Assembly: GCA_964235945.1 (NCBI GenBank)
Contig: CAXSDV010000026.1
Location: 1-35,692, forward strand
Source: JASLDZ01 sp964235945
GTDB taxonomy: Bacteria > Pseudomonadota > Alphaproteobacteria > Caulobacterales > Caulobacteraceae
Reading direction: 5' to 3'
DNA length: 35,692 bases
Made by a program: the position numbers and the translations under genes. The notes beneath the pieces are model-generated. The model did not search any database, had not been told where the DNA came from, and saw nothing but the letters and a program-made list of their open reading frames with translations. Positions 15,474 through 23,898 of the stretch are shown here, piece by piece (the first letter of the stretch is position 1; every line of letters begins with the position of its first letter).

Positions 15474-16083
15474 CCGCGGCGGACGGCCGGGGCGGCCAGG
15501 CCGCGAGGGCGAGGGCGGCGATCCGCTGCAGCCGGTCGCGGGGGGCCCCGTCGCGCGCCAGGGTGGACAGGCCCTGCACCACCGCCATCACGTGGCCGGC
15601 CAGCGCTTCCGCGTCCACCCCGTCGGCCAGCTCCCCCGCCCGCACGTCCCGCAGGATCGCGTCGCGCAGGACCGACTCCACCTTCCGCCGCACGGCCGCG
15701 AGCTCCTCCTGCACGTCGGCGGCCGCGGGCGAGCAGCTCAGGGCGGAGGTCGCCAGGAGGCAGCCGGCGGGCGTGTCCTCGCCCGTGAAACGGATCACCG
15801 CCCCCTCCAGCAGGCGCGTCGCCAGCTCCCGCGACGTGCCCTCGCCCCCGTCCGCGGGGCCGGCGAGGTAGAGGCCGACCGCCTCGCGGAACAGCGCCTT
15901 CTTGTCCCCGAACGCGGCGTACAGGCTGGGGGGAGTCACCCCCATGGCCGCGGTGAGCGCGCTCACGGACGCGCCCTCGTAGCCCAGCCGCCAGAACAGC
16001 AGCATGGCCTCGTGCAGGGCGGCCGCGCGGTCGAAGGACAAGGGCCGCCCCGGCCGGCGGCGCGGGGCGCCTGAAGTTTCCAT
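15466..16083 (-). CDS. TetR/AcrR family repressor
   Basis: A 205-residue regulator. The N-terminal helix-turn-helix lies at about residues 20-66 (FDRAAALHEAMLLFWRLGYEGAS, then TAAMGVTPPSLYAAFGDKKALF split), preceded by a basic arm with GRP motifs that often contact DNA. The C-terminal ligand domain contains GCLLATSALSC, typical of a TetR subgroup controlling oxidoreductases. It is divergent from an aldo/keto reductase; the mirrored 17-bp repeat between them begins at its own start codon and is the likely operator for autoregulation and control of the reductase. Ligand unknown. Confidence 0.9.
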   Translation of the reverse strand: METSGAPRRRPGRPLSFDRAAALHEAMLLFWRLGYEGASVSALTAAMGVTPPSLYAAFGDKKALFREAVGLYLAGPADGGEGTSRELATRLLEGAVIRFTGEDTPAGCLLATSALSCSPAAADVQEELAAVRRKVESVLRDAILRDVRAGELADGVDAEALAGHVMAVVQGLSTLARDGAPRDRLQRIAALALAAWPPRPSAAAR

Positions 16084-16149
16084 AGCGGTCGTTATGAAAC
16101 CGTTTGGCGACCGCGTCCATCCGGTGCTAGCTTTTCATATCGACCGCTA
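16083..16149. promoter_or_regulatory. Mirrored 17-bp inverted repeats, likely TetR operators
   Basis: TAGCGGTCGTTATGAAA at 16083-16099 and its reverse complement with one mismatch at 16133-16149, 33 bases apart. They are placed symmetrically between the divergent TetR and reductase genes, one at the TetR start codon and the other 14 bases before the reductase ATG. Best explained as paired repressor sites covering both promoters. Confidence 0.75.
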
Positions 16150-16163
16150 CGGAAAGTTCGACC

Positions 16164-17279
16164 ATGCCCTTGACCGACTACCGCACCCTTGGCCGATCGG
16201 GCCTGGCCGTCAGCCCGCTGGCGCTCGGGACCATGACCTTCGGCACCGCCCGCTGGGGCACGGACGATGCGGCCTCGCGCGCGGTGTTCGACGCCTATGT
16301 CGAGGCGGGCGGCAACTTCGTGGACACCGCCGACGTCTATTCCGGCGGCCGCAGCGAGGAGATGGTGGGCCGCTTCACCGCCGAGCGCGGCCTGCGCGAC
16401 CAGCTCGTGCTGGCCACCAAGGCGGGCTTCTCCACGGGCCGGCATCCCCATGCGGGCGGCGCGGGGTCCAAGCACCTGCACCAGGCGCTGGAGGGTTCGC
16501 TGCGCCGGATGAACACGGACTTCGTGGACCTCTACTGGCTCCACGTCTGGGACGCGGTGACGCCGGCGGAGGAGCTCTTGGAAACCATGTCCGGCCTCGT
16601 CCGCTCCGGGAAGGTCCGCTACTGGGGGCTGTCGAACGCGCCCGCCTGGTACGCGTCCAAGGTCGCCGCCCTGGCCGCGGTGCGCGGCGCGCCCGGACCG
16701 GTGGCGCTGCAGTTCTTCTACTCGCTCGTCAACCGCGACGTGGAGGACGAGCACCTGCCCATGGCCGCCGATGCGGGGCTGGGCCTGGTGCCCTGGAGCC
16801 CGCTGGCCTACGGCCTGCTCACCGGCAAGTACGACCGCGCCGCGGTGGAGGCCGGCGCCCCCCGCGCGGGCGGCCTGCCCCCCGCCGACGCCGCCGGCGA
16901 GGCGGCGCGCCCGGGAGACGACAAGCGGCTGGACGGAGCCAACCCCTTCGGCGACTCCTTGTTCACCGAGCGCAACTGGAAGGTCGTCGACGAACTGAAG
17001 GCGGTGGCGGCCGAGGCGGGCGAGACCCCCGCGCGCGTCGCCCTGGCCTGGGTGGCGGGACGTCCCGGCGTGACCTCCACCCTGATGGGCGTCAGCCGCG
17101 CCGCGCAGGTCGCCGACAATGCGGCGGCGCTGGACGTGCGTCTCTCGCCCGAGCAGCGCGCCCGCCTGGACGCGGTGAGCGCGCCGGCCGACCCCCGCAT
17201 GCTCTACGGCCTGTTCGGCCCGGACCTGCGCCGCCAAGTCGTCTCCGGCGGCTCGCTCGTCACTCCCTGGCGGCCCTGA
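16164..17279 (+). CDS. Aldo/keto reductase
   Basis: NAD(P)H-dependent carbonyl reductase with a TIM-barrel fold, 371 residues. The catalytic tetrad is intact: Asp54 and Tyr59 (NFVDTADVYSGG), Lys86 (ATKAGF) and His127 (LYWLHVWD). The pattern LGRSGLAVSPLALGTMTFG at the N-terminus and YWGLSNAPAW, VPWSPLAYGLLTGKY later place it in the bacterial AKR group related to YghZ/IolS-like proteins. The substrate cannot be told. It is probably repressed by the divergent TetR protein through the mirrored repeats, suggesting a role in detoxifying an aldehyde or ketone that is the TetR ligand. Confidence 0.92.
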   Translation: MPLTDYRTLGRSGLAVSPLALGTMTFGTARWGTDDAASRAVFDAYVEAGGNFVDTADVYSGGRSEEMVGRFTAERGLRDQLVLATKAGFSTGRHPHAGGAGSKHLHQALEGSLRRMNTDFVDLYWLHVWDAVTPAEELLETMSGLVRSGKVRYWGLSNAPAWYASKVAALAAVRGAPGPVALQFFYSLVNRDVEDEHLPMAADAGLGLVPWSPLAYGLLTGKYDRAAVEAGAPRAGGLPPADAAGEAARPGDDKRLDGANPFGDSLFTERNWKVVDELKAVAAEAGETPARVALAWVAGRPGVTSTLMGVSRAAQVADNAAALDVRLSPEQRARLDAVSAPADPRMLYGLFGPDLRRQVVSGGSLVTPWRP

Positions 17280-17283
17280 AGGC

Positions 17284-17322
17284 CCCGGCGGCGGGCTCCG
17301 ACGACCGAGCCCGACCGCCGGG
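17284..17322. terminator. Bidirectional hairpin between reductase and modA
   Basis: Fifteen base pairs (17284-17298 with 17307-17322) with one bulged A at 17314 and an 8-base loop, exactly filling the gap between two convergent genes. No T run, but the stem is very stable and works on either strand. Confidence 0.65.
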
Positions 17323-17324
17323 AC

Positions 17325-18077
17325 TCAGCCGACCTGGTAGCCGTAGCGGCGGATGATGGCCTTCGCCTGCGAGCCCTTGAGAAACTGCAAGAAGGCGCGG
17401 GCCGCGGGGTTCTTCTCGCCCGTCTTGAGCAGGACCGCCCCCTGGTCGATGGGCGCGTACAGGGCTTGCGGCACCATCCAGCGCGAGCCGCCGGGCGTGT
17501 CGACCACCTGGCTCAGCGCCACGAAGCCCAGCTCCGCCGCGCCCGTGGCGACGAACTGGTAGGCCTGGGTGATGGACGCGCCCTGCACGATCTTGGCCTT
17601 CAGCGTCGGGTAGACGCCGAGCTTGGTCAGGGTCTGGACGGCGGCGGAGCCGTAGGGGGCCGTCGCCGGATCGGCGATGGAGATCTTGCTGAAGCGGTCC
17701 GGCCGCTTCAGCACCTCGCCGCGGTCGTCCACCAAGCCCGGCGTCTTCGAGTAGAGCACGAGCCGGCCGGTGGCGTAGACGAACCGCGTGCCGGGCACGC
17801 CCGACCCGTCCTGCTCGACCTTGCGCGCCCGGTCCACGTCCGCCGACAGGAACACCTGGTAGGGCGCGCCGTGGGTGATCTGGGCGTAGAACTGGCCGGA
17901 CGCGCCGAAGCTCAGCACCGCCTCGTCCCCGGTGGCGCGCTTGAAGGCCGCGGCGATCTCCTTGGCCGGCCCCGTGAAGTTGGCGGCCACGGCCACCGGG
18001 ACGGAGCCCGCGCGCACGGGCGAAGCGGCCAACCCCAGCACCGCGGCGAGAACCAGGCCGAAGCTGCGGCGGATCAT
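17325..18077 (-). CDS. modA: Molybdate ABC transporter substrate-binding protein, orphan
   Basis: Periplasmic binding protein of 250 residues with a Sec signal (MIRRSFGLVLAAVLGLAASPVRA split by cleavage near residue 23). The mature part has the ModA pattern VAVAANFTGPAKEIAAAF, LSFGASGQFYAQITHGAPY, VFLSADV, DPATAPYGSAA and ATGAAELGFVALSQV. The ATG at 18077 has a GGAG site 8 bases upstream. No modB or modC permease/ATPase genes lie nearby, which is unusual. Alternatives are tungstate or another oxyanion as ligand. Upstream 251 bases hold no gene that I can see. Confidence 0.88.
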   Translation of the reverse strand: MIRRSFGLVLAAVLGLAASPVRAGSVPVAVAANFTGPAKEIAAAFKRATGDEAVLSFGASGQFYAQITHGAPYQVFLSADVDRARKVEQDGSGVPGTRFVYATGRLVLYSKTPGLVDDRGEVLKRPDRFSKISIADPATAPYGSAAVQTLTKLGVYPTLKAKIVQGASITQAYQFVATGAAELGFVALSQVVDTPGGSRWMVPQALYAPIDQGAVLLKTGEKNPAARAFLQFLKGSQAKAIIRRYGYQVG

Positions 18078-18328
18078 GCTCGGTTCTCCTCGGAACGCGG
18101 TCGCGGCACGGGCGCACGTCGCCGGGCGATGTCGCCGTGACCTGCGCCGCACCGGGCCGATTAGGCGCCGCGCACGCCGTTGTAAAGTGCGACCGCATAA
18201 CGGTGCGCGCCCGCGTGCGGGATCACAGGCGCCCGTGCGACTTGTCGGACGCGAAGCGCGGGGCCTAGAACTTTGAGCCGCGCACCGCTCCGCGCTCGAC
18301 ACCTCAGCCCACGCACGGGAGCCGCCGC

Positions 18329-20209
18329 ATGCGCCGCCGCACCTTCCTCGCCGCCCTGCCGCTGGGCGCCGCCGGCGCGGCCGCGGCGCACCAGGCGCCG
18401 GACAACCGCGCCCTGCCCGGCGGGGGGCCGCTCACCCCCAAGGCGCCGCCCCTGCCCGGCTTCCAGCCCGCGGGCGCCGAGCGCTTCGTGCGGCCGGACG
18501 TGCATGCGGGCGACCGCCCCTCCGGCGCGAGCTTCGCCTCGCGCTCGGCGGTGTTCGGCTTGGCGGGGGCGGCGGGCACGGCGCACCCGCTGGCGACGCT
18601 GGCGGCGATCGAGACGCTCAAGAAGGGCGGCTCGGCGACGGACGCGGCGGTGGCCGCCAACGCCTGCCTGGGCTTCCTGGAGCCTACCAGCTCGGGGCTC
18701 GGCGGCGACTGCTACGTGATGCTGTGGGACTCCAAGCAGTCCAAGGTGGTGGGGCTGGCGGGCTCCGGCCGCTCGCCCCAGGGCCTGTCGCTGGAGACCG
18801 TCCGCGCCCACGCCCGGGACGGCGCCCTGCCCAAGCTCGGCGCCGTCACCGTCTCCACCCCCGGCGCGCTGGACGCCTGGTGGTCGCTGCACCAACGCTA
18901 CGGCAAGCTGCCCTGGGCCGAGCTGTTCGCCCCCGCCATCCGCCTGTGCGAGACGGGCGCGCCCGTGCCGCAGATCATCGGCTACTACATCAAGCGCAAC
19001 ATGGCCGCCTTCACGCGGGCGGGCTCGGGGGTGGAGGAGACGGCCAACGCCGCCCACGTCTACGCGCCGGGGGGCCGCGCCCCCTCCGAGGGCGACGTGT
19101 TCAGGAACCCGGACCTCGCGCGCACCTACCGCGCCATCGCCGCCGGCGGGCGCGACGCCTTCTACGAAGGCGACATCGCCCGCGCCATCGACGCCTACTT
19201 CAAGCGGATCGGCGGCTGGCTGGCCTATGACGACCTCAAGCGCCACCACTCGGAGTGGAACACCCCGCTGGTGACCAGCTACCGCGGGGTGGACGTTTAC
19301 GGCATGGCCGCCAACACCCAGGGGCTGGCCACCCTGCAGATGCTCAACATGCTGGAGCGCTTCGACCTCAAGGGCGCGGGCTTCCAGTCGGCGCTGTCGA
19401 TCCACCTGCAGGCGGAGGCCAAGCGCCTCGCCTACGAGGACCGCGCCCGCTACTACGCCGACCCGAACTTCAGCCGCACGCCCTTCGACGCGCTGAACGA
19501 CAAGGGCTACGCCGCCCGGCGCGCCGCGCTGATCCGGCCCGACCGGATCAACCCCGCCGTGCGGCCGGGGAACGCCCCCTTCCACGGCGACACCACCTAC
19601 TTCACCACCGCGGACGCCGACGGGATGATGGTGTCGATGATCCAGTCCAACTTCCGCGGCATGGGCTCGGGCCTCGTGGCGGACGCGCCGGGGCCGCGGA
19701 CGGACTGGAAGACGCTGGGCTTCATGTTCCAGGACCGGGGCCAGTTGTTCTCGCTGCGCGACGGCCACCCCAACATCTACGCGCCGGGCAAGCGGCCCTT
19801 CCAGACCATCATCCCGGGCTTCGCCACCCGCGGAGGCGCGCCGTGGATGAGCTTCGGCGTGATGGGCGGCGACATGCAGCCCATGGGGCAGACGCAGATC
19901 GTGCTGAACCGCGTGGACTACGGGCTGGACATCCAGGCGGCGAGCGACAGCCCGCGCTGGCACCACGAGGGTTCGTCCCAGAGCATGGGCGAGGACCCGC
20001 CGGGCCTGGGGCCGCTCGGCGTGCTGCGGCTCGAGTCGGGCGTGCCGGACGCCACCCGCGCCCAACTCGCCGCCATGGGCTGGCCGCTCGGAACCAGCGA
20101 CGGCGGCTTCGGGCGCTACGAGTGCGTCGAGCATCGCACCAGCGGCGCCGACCGCGTCTGGTCCGCCGCCAGCGAGATGCGCGCGGACGGCCTGGCCCTG
20201 GCCTACTGA
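18329..20209 (+). CDS. Gamma-glutamyltransferase family protein (Tat-exported)
   Basis: N-terminal nucleophile hydrolase of 626 residues that would cleave itself into two subunits and act on gamma-glutamyl compounds such as glutathione. The N-terminus MRRRTFLAALPLG is a twin-arginine signal, so it is exported folded. Family blocks: GGSATDAAVAANACLGFLEP split over 100-119, SSGLGGDCYVML, and the processing site GDTTYF with candidate nucleophile Thr422 followed by TTADADGMMVS. The C-terminal GVMGGDMQPMGQ and the LDIQAASDSPRW region also fit. It is larger than typical glutathione hydrolases, resembling the bacterial secreted group of unknown substrate. Confidence 0.9.
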   Translation: MRRRTFLAALPLGAAGAAAAHQAPDNRALPGGGPLTPKAPPLPGFQPAGAERFVRPDVHAGDRPSGASFASRSAVFGLAGAAGTAHPLATLAAIETLKKGGSATDAAVAANACLGFLEPTSSGLGGDCYVMLWDSKQSKVVGLAGSGRSPQGLSLETVRAHARDGALPKLGAVTVSTPGALDAWWSLHQRYGKLPWAELFAPAIRLCETGAPVPQIIGYYIKRNMAAFTRAGSGVEETANAAHVYAPGGRAPSEGDVFRNPDLARTYRAIAAGGRDAFYEGDIARAIDAYFKRIGGWLAYDDLKRHHSEWNTPLVTSYRGVDVYGMAANTQGLATLQMLNMLERFDLKGAGFQSALSIHLQAEAKRLAYEDRARYYADPNFSRTPFDALNDKGYAARRAALIRPDRINPAVRPGNAPFHGDTTYFTTADADGMMVSMIQSNFRGMGSGLVADAPGPRTDWKTLGFMFQDRGQLFSLRDGHPNIYAPGKRPFQTIIPGFATRGGAPWMSFGVMGGDMQPMGQTQIVLNRVDYGLDIQAASDSPRWHHEGSSQSMGEDPPGLGPLGVLRLESGVPDATRAQLAAMGWPLGTSDGGFGRYECVEHRTSGADRVWSAASEMRADGLALAY

Positions 20210-20219
20210 CGGGGTGCGG

Positions 20220-21080
20220 TCAGCGCGCCCAGGCGCCCACGGCCGCTCCCACCTGGCGCAGCACCGCTTCCTGGGCGGGCATGTCCAGGCCCGGCGCGTC
20301 GTAGTAGGCGGCGACCACCAGCGGCGCACGGCCGGGCCGGCGCACCAGGGCGTAGTCGTTGCACTCCCCCGCGCCCGTGCCGGTGCGGTCGGCCACCTGC
20401 CAGTCCGCAGGCAGGCCGGCGCGCAGCCGGTGCAGGCCGACGCTGTTCTGCGCCATGCCGCGCTCCAGCCGGGCGCGCGAGGCGGGGCGCAGCGCCTCGC
20501 CGAGCAGCAGGATGCGCGCGGTGGTGGCGATGGCGCGCGGCGTGGTGGTGTCCAGCTCGCCCGAGCGCCGGCCCGCCTGCGGCTCGTACCGGTCGAATCG
20601 GCTGGTGCGGTCGCCCAGGCTGCGGGCGTAGGCCGTCAGCGCCGGCGGTCCGCCCACGCGCGCGAGCAGCAGGTTGGCGGCGGCGTTGTCGCTGACGTGC
20701 AGGACCGCCAGGCACAGCGCCTCCACCGACAGGGCGCCCTCGGCCAGGTGGGCGCGCGCCACGGGCGAGGGCTCCACCAGGTCCCGCGCGCCGTAGGGGA
20801 CGCGGGCGTCCAGCCGGTCGCGGCCCGCATCGACCCGCGCCAGCACGCAGGCGGCCAGCACGCCCTTGAAGGTGCTGCACAGCAGGAAGCGCTCGTCCGC
20901 CCGGTGCGCGAAGGTCGCGCCCGAGCCCACGTCCTGGGCGAACACGCCGAGCCGCCCGCCGTGGCGGCGCTCGAGATCGGCCAGGGCGGACGCGTCCTGC
21001 GCGGCCGCGGGGGCGGCCCGCGCCAGCCCGAGGGCGGTCGCGCCCGTGAGCAGGCGCCGGCGGGTCGGGCGCGCGTCCAC
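20220..21080 (-). CDS. Class A beta-lactamase (Tat-exported)
   Basis: Serine beta-lactamase of 286 residues. All class A motifs are present: Ser69-Thr-Phe-Lys72, Ser130-Asp-Asn132 and an omega-loop Glu166 in EPQAG followed by LDTTTP. The third box is RTG (232-234) rather than KTG, as in carbenicillinases, and the residue four after the glutamate is Gly rather than Asn, as in GES enzymes. A cysteine precedes the active serine. The N-terminus TRRRLLTGATALGLA is a twin-arginine signal. GTG 21080 lies five bases after the amidohydrolase stop, so translation is coupled. The longer open frame upstream overlaps that gene. Confidence 0.92.
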   Translation of the reverse strand: MDARPTRRRLLTGATALGLARAAPAAAQDASALADLERRHGGRLGVFAQDVGSGATFAHRADERFLLCSTFKGVLAACVLARVDAGRDRLDARVPYGARDLVEPSPVARAHLAEGALSVEALCLAVLHVSDNAAANLLLARVGGPPALTAYARSLGDRTSRFDRYEPQAGRRSGELDTTTPRAIATTARILLLGEALRPASRARLERGMAQNSVGLHRLRAGLPADWQVADRTGTGAGECNDYALVRRPGRAPLVVAAYYDAPGLDMPAQEAVLRQVGAAVGAWAR

Positions 21081-21085
21081 CCCGG

Positions 21086-22447
21086 TCAACGCGCGGGCGC
21101 TGCGCGGGCGGAGGCCAGGTAGCGGTCGCGCAGTTGCAGGCCTCGCGAGGTGTCGGGCTGCTCGCGGCCGCCGATGAACACCGCCACCGGCCAGGTGGAG
21201 ACCTCGAGCGGGTCGCCCGTCCACACCACCACGTCCGCGTCGCGGCCCGCTTCCAGCGTCCCCGCCCGGTCGCCGAAGCCCCAGATGCGCGCGGGGACGG
21301 AGGTCACCGCCGCCAGCGCCGCTTCGTAGGGCAGGCCGTGGGCCACAGCCGTGCCGGCGTTGAAGCGCGCCTGCCGCAGGTTGTTGAAGTCGCGGCTGCC
21401 GACGATGGCCACCATCACCCCCGCCGCGTTCAACCGGGCGGCGTTGTCCAGCCGCGCGCCCAGCATGTCGAAGTTCTGCGGCAGGTCGTCCTCGGGGTCG
21501 ACGATCACGGGCGTGTGGGCGGCGGCGAGCTCGGGGGCGACCATCCAGCCCTCCTGCGCGCCCTCCAGCACCACGCGCACTTGCTGTTCGGCGGCGAAGC
21601 GGAGCACCTGGCGGATGTCGGCGGCGCGCTGCACCCGCACCAGCAGGGGCGTGCGCCCCTCCGCCACGGGGATCAGCGCCTCCAGGTCCTCGCGGCCGTA
21701 GCGCGAGGGGATTTCGGCCCCGCGGTCGTGCATCGCGCGGTTGCGCCCGAAGCGCCGCGCCTCGTCCAGCGCCGAGCGCGCCAGCACGAAGGCCGCGCCC
21801 CGGCTGGAGGCGGGGCCGCCGCGCAGCAGGTCGAGGGTGACGGCCAGGCGCGGCTTGAACACGGGGTCCGGGTCGCCCTCGTCCAGGCGCACGCCCGCGG
21901 CTTGCCCGCCGAACAGGCCGGGGTCGCGGTGCATGGCCTCCGCCCCGCCGGCGGTGAAGCCGCGCGCGTCCAGCGCCTCCCTGCGGCCGTCGCCGTCCTC
22001 GTCGGCGCCCTCGCCGCCGCTGAGGGGGGCGGGGGTGACCACCGCGCGGGTCAGCCCCGTCTGCCGGGCGCGGGGCACGAAGGTGGAGGCGCCGTTGACG
22101 CCGTAGGCGATGTCGAACCCCGCCGAGAGCCCCGCCCCCGAGGCGTCGTCGTGGGTGGCGCTCACGCCTTCGACCTCGGAGGCGGTCAGGCTGGTGGAGG
22201 CGGCGATCAGGCCGGGGGTGACCACCTTGCCCGTCCCGTCGATCACCCGCGCCCCGGCGGGGACGGGGACGTTCGCGCCCACCGCTGTGATGCGGCCGTC
22301 GGTCATCACCAGCGTCCCGCGGGGGATGGCGCCGGCCGGGCCCGCGGTCTCGATGCGCGCGCCGACGACGGCCACCGTCTCGGCCGCCGCGGGGAGCGCC
22401 AGGACCAGCAGGGTGGCCGCCGACAGGAGCAGGGTGCGCGCGCTCAT
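21086..22447 (-). CDS. Amidohydrolase family protein lacking the HxH metal motif
   Basis: A 453-residue exported protein (Sec signal residues 1-22) with the amidohydrolase composite fold: N-terminal beta-sandwich ending GKVVTPGLI, and C-terminal TLEAGRDADVVVWTGDPLEVST. Where its neighbour has HSH, this protein has Ser84-Thr-Ser86, so the first metal site is gone. An insert at about 141-175 contains an EF-hand-like loop, Asp149-Asp160. It may be a non-catalytic partner of the upstream paralogue, with which it shares an ATGA overlap. It is followed closely by the beta-lactamase gene. Confidence 0.87.
   Translation of the reverse strand: MSARTLLLSAATLLVLALPAAAETVAVVGARIETAGPAGAIPRGTLVMTDGRITAVGANVPVPAGARVIDGTGKVVTPGLIAASTSLTASEVEGVSATHDDASGAGLSAGFDIAYGVNGASTFVPRARQTGLTRAVVTPAPLSGGEGADEDGDGRREALDARGFTAGGAEAMHRDPGLFGGQAAGVRLDEGDPDPVFKPRLAVTLDLLRGGPASSRGAAFVLARSALDEARRFGRNRAMHDRGAEIPSRYGREDLEALIPVAEGRTPLLVRVQRAADIRQVLRFAAEQQVRVVLEGAQEGWMVAPELAAAHTPVIVDPEDDLPQNFDMLGARLDNAARLNAAGVMVAIVGSRDFNNLRQARFNAGTAVAHGLPYEAALAAVTSVPARIWGFGDRAGTLEAGRDADVVVWTGDPLEVSTWPVAVFIGGREQPDTSRGLQLRDRYLASARAAPAR
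21968..22003 (-). other. EF-hand-like calcium loop inside the amidohydrolase
   Basis: Encodes the 12 residues DEDGDGRREALD. Asp at 1, 3 and 5, Gly at 6, Glu at 9 and Asp at 12 fit the EF-hand/dockerin loop pattern. Position 8 is Arg instead of a hydrophobic residue, so calcium binding is only a possibility. Confidence 0.5.
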
Positions 22448-23898
22448 CGGGCGAAGGCTCCTTGGGCGGGCTGGCCGAGTTCGAAGTCGCTGCGGGGCTG
22501 GCGCGGGTGCGCGCGGTCGTACACCTCCGACCCGTCGATGAAGACGTGCTCGGCCAGGGCGTAGACGCTGAACGGATCGGCGCTCCACACCACCAGGTCC
22601 GCCGCCTTGCCGGGCTCCAGCGTTCCGGTCTCCTTGGCGATCCCCAGCGCCTTGGCGGGGTTGGCGGTGATCCAGGAGATCGCCTCGGCGCGGGTGATGG
22701 CGAGGCCCGCGCGGTTGCCGGCCGCCATGGCGATGCCCGTCTCCTGGTTCAGGTGCTGGTCGATGTAGTCGTCGTCCGAATGGATCACGGCGCACGCCCC
22801 GGCGCGGTGCACCATGGCGGCGTTGGCCTCGGTGGAGTCGAAGCTCTCCATCTTGAAGCCGCCCCAATCGGCCCACATCGCCGAGCAGATGCCTTCCTTG
22901 GCGAGCAGGGGCGCGATCTTGTAGCTCTCCACCGCGTGGTGGAAGGCGGCGATGTGGAAGCCGAACTCGTGGGAGATGTCGATCATGGTCGCCATCTCGT
23001 CGGACCGGTAGCAGTGGTTCTGGATCAGGATCTCGCCCTTGAGCACGCCCACCAGCGTGTCGAGCTGCAGGTTGCGCAGCGGCGGGTCGGCGCTCTGCCC
23101 ATGGGCGACCTTGTCGCGGTAGGCGTCCCACTGGCGACGGTAGTTCTGCGCGGCGATCCATGCGGCGCGGTAGCCCGCGACGTTGCCCATGGCGGTGGAG
23201 GGCGCCCGGTTCTTCGAGCCGTAGACGCGCTTGGGGTTTTCGCCGCAGGCCATCTTCAGCCCGTACGGCGCGTTCGGAAACTTCATCTGCGCCACGGTGA
23301 CGGCGTTCACGTTCTTGAGCAGCGCCGAGCGCCCGCCGAACAGGTTGCCCGAGCCCGGCAGCACCTCGATGGTGGTCACCCCGCCCGCCCGCGAGCGGTC
23401 GAAGGCCGGGTCCTGCGGCCAGACCGAGTGCTCGGCCCAGACCTGGGCGGTGTTGGGGTCGGTCAGCTCATTGCCGTCCGAGCGCGAGGGGACGGCGGGC
23501 GTGGGGTAGTCGCCCATGTGGCTGTGGATGTCGATCAGGCCGGGGGTGACCCACTTGCCGCGCCCGTCGACCTGCACGGCGCCCGCGGGCACGGGCGTGC
23601 CCGGGCCGCCCACCGCCGTGACCCGCCCGCCCGACATCACCACCACGCCGCCCTCGATCTCCAGCCCGGTGGCGGTGAGCACGGTCGCGCCCACGACCGC
23701 GGTCGGCGCGGAGGGGCCGGGCCGGTAGGTGGAGGGGAACGGGTCGCGGTCGGCGTCCACGTCCAGCCCGGCGAGCAGCGGCCGGGCCGGGACGTCCGCG
23801 CGGGCCGCGACGGTGGAGGAGGGCGCGGGCGCCGTCGCGCAGGCGGCCGCGAACAGCGACAGGAGGGCGAGCGCCGCCCCCGACCGAAACTTCCCCAA
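22444..23898 (-). CDS. Amidohydrolase family lipoprotein (imidazolonepropionase-like)
   Basis: A 484-residue metal-dependent hydrolase carried on a lipoprotein signal, with a lipobox at FAAAC (Cys20). The metal motif is intact (His125 and His127 in GLIDIHSHMGDYP). Further conserved parts are GENPKRVYG, NHCYRSDEM, FHHAVESYK and the VIHSDDDY with the catalytic Asp region. The C-terminal TLEPGKAADLVVWSADPFSVY is typical. Reaction unknown; related proteins are annotated as imidazolonepropionase-like or dipeptidase-like. Starts an operon with the HxH-less paralogue and the beta-lactamase. Tandem paralogous amidohydrolases of this kind occur in other bacteria. Confidence 0.89.
   Translation of the reverse strand: MGKFRSGAALALLSLFAAACATAPAPSSTVAARADVPARPLLAGLDVDADRDPFPSTYRPGPSAPTAVVGATVLTATGLEIEGGVVVMSGGRVTAVGGPGTPVPAGAVQVDGRGKWVTPGLIDIHSHMGDYPTPAVPSRSDGNELTDPNTAQVWAEHSVWPQDPAFDRSRAGGVTTIEVLPGSGNLFGGRSALLKNVNAVTVAQMKFPNAPYGLKMACGENPKRVYGSKNRAPSTAMGNVAGYRAAWIAAQNYRRQWDAYRDKVAHGQSADPPLRNLQLDTLVGVLKGEILIQNHCYRSDEMATMIDISHEFGFHIAAFHHAVESYKIAPLLAKEGICSAMWADWGGFKMESFDSTEANAAMVHRAGACAVIHSDDDYIDQHLNQETGIAMAAGNRAGLAITRAEAISWITANPAKALGIAKETGTLEPGKAADLVVWSADPFSVYALAEHVFIDGSEVYDRAHPRQPRSDFELGQPAQGAFAR

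Noticed and set aside
18078..18328. 251-bp region between modA and the gamma-glutamyltransferase, examined for a riboswitch or small gene
   Set aside because: No conserved RNA motif, clear promoter pair or supported open frame could be seen.
18161..20329. 722-codon minus-strand open frame across the gamma-glutamyltransferase gene
   Set aside because: It is antisense to a well-supported gene and its product is Gly/Ala/Arg/His-rich with no recognisable domain.
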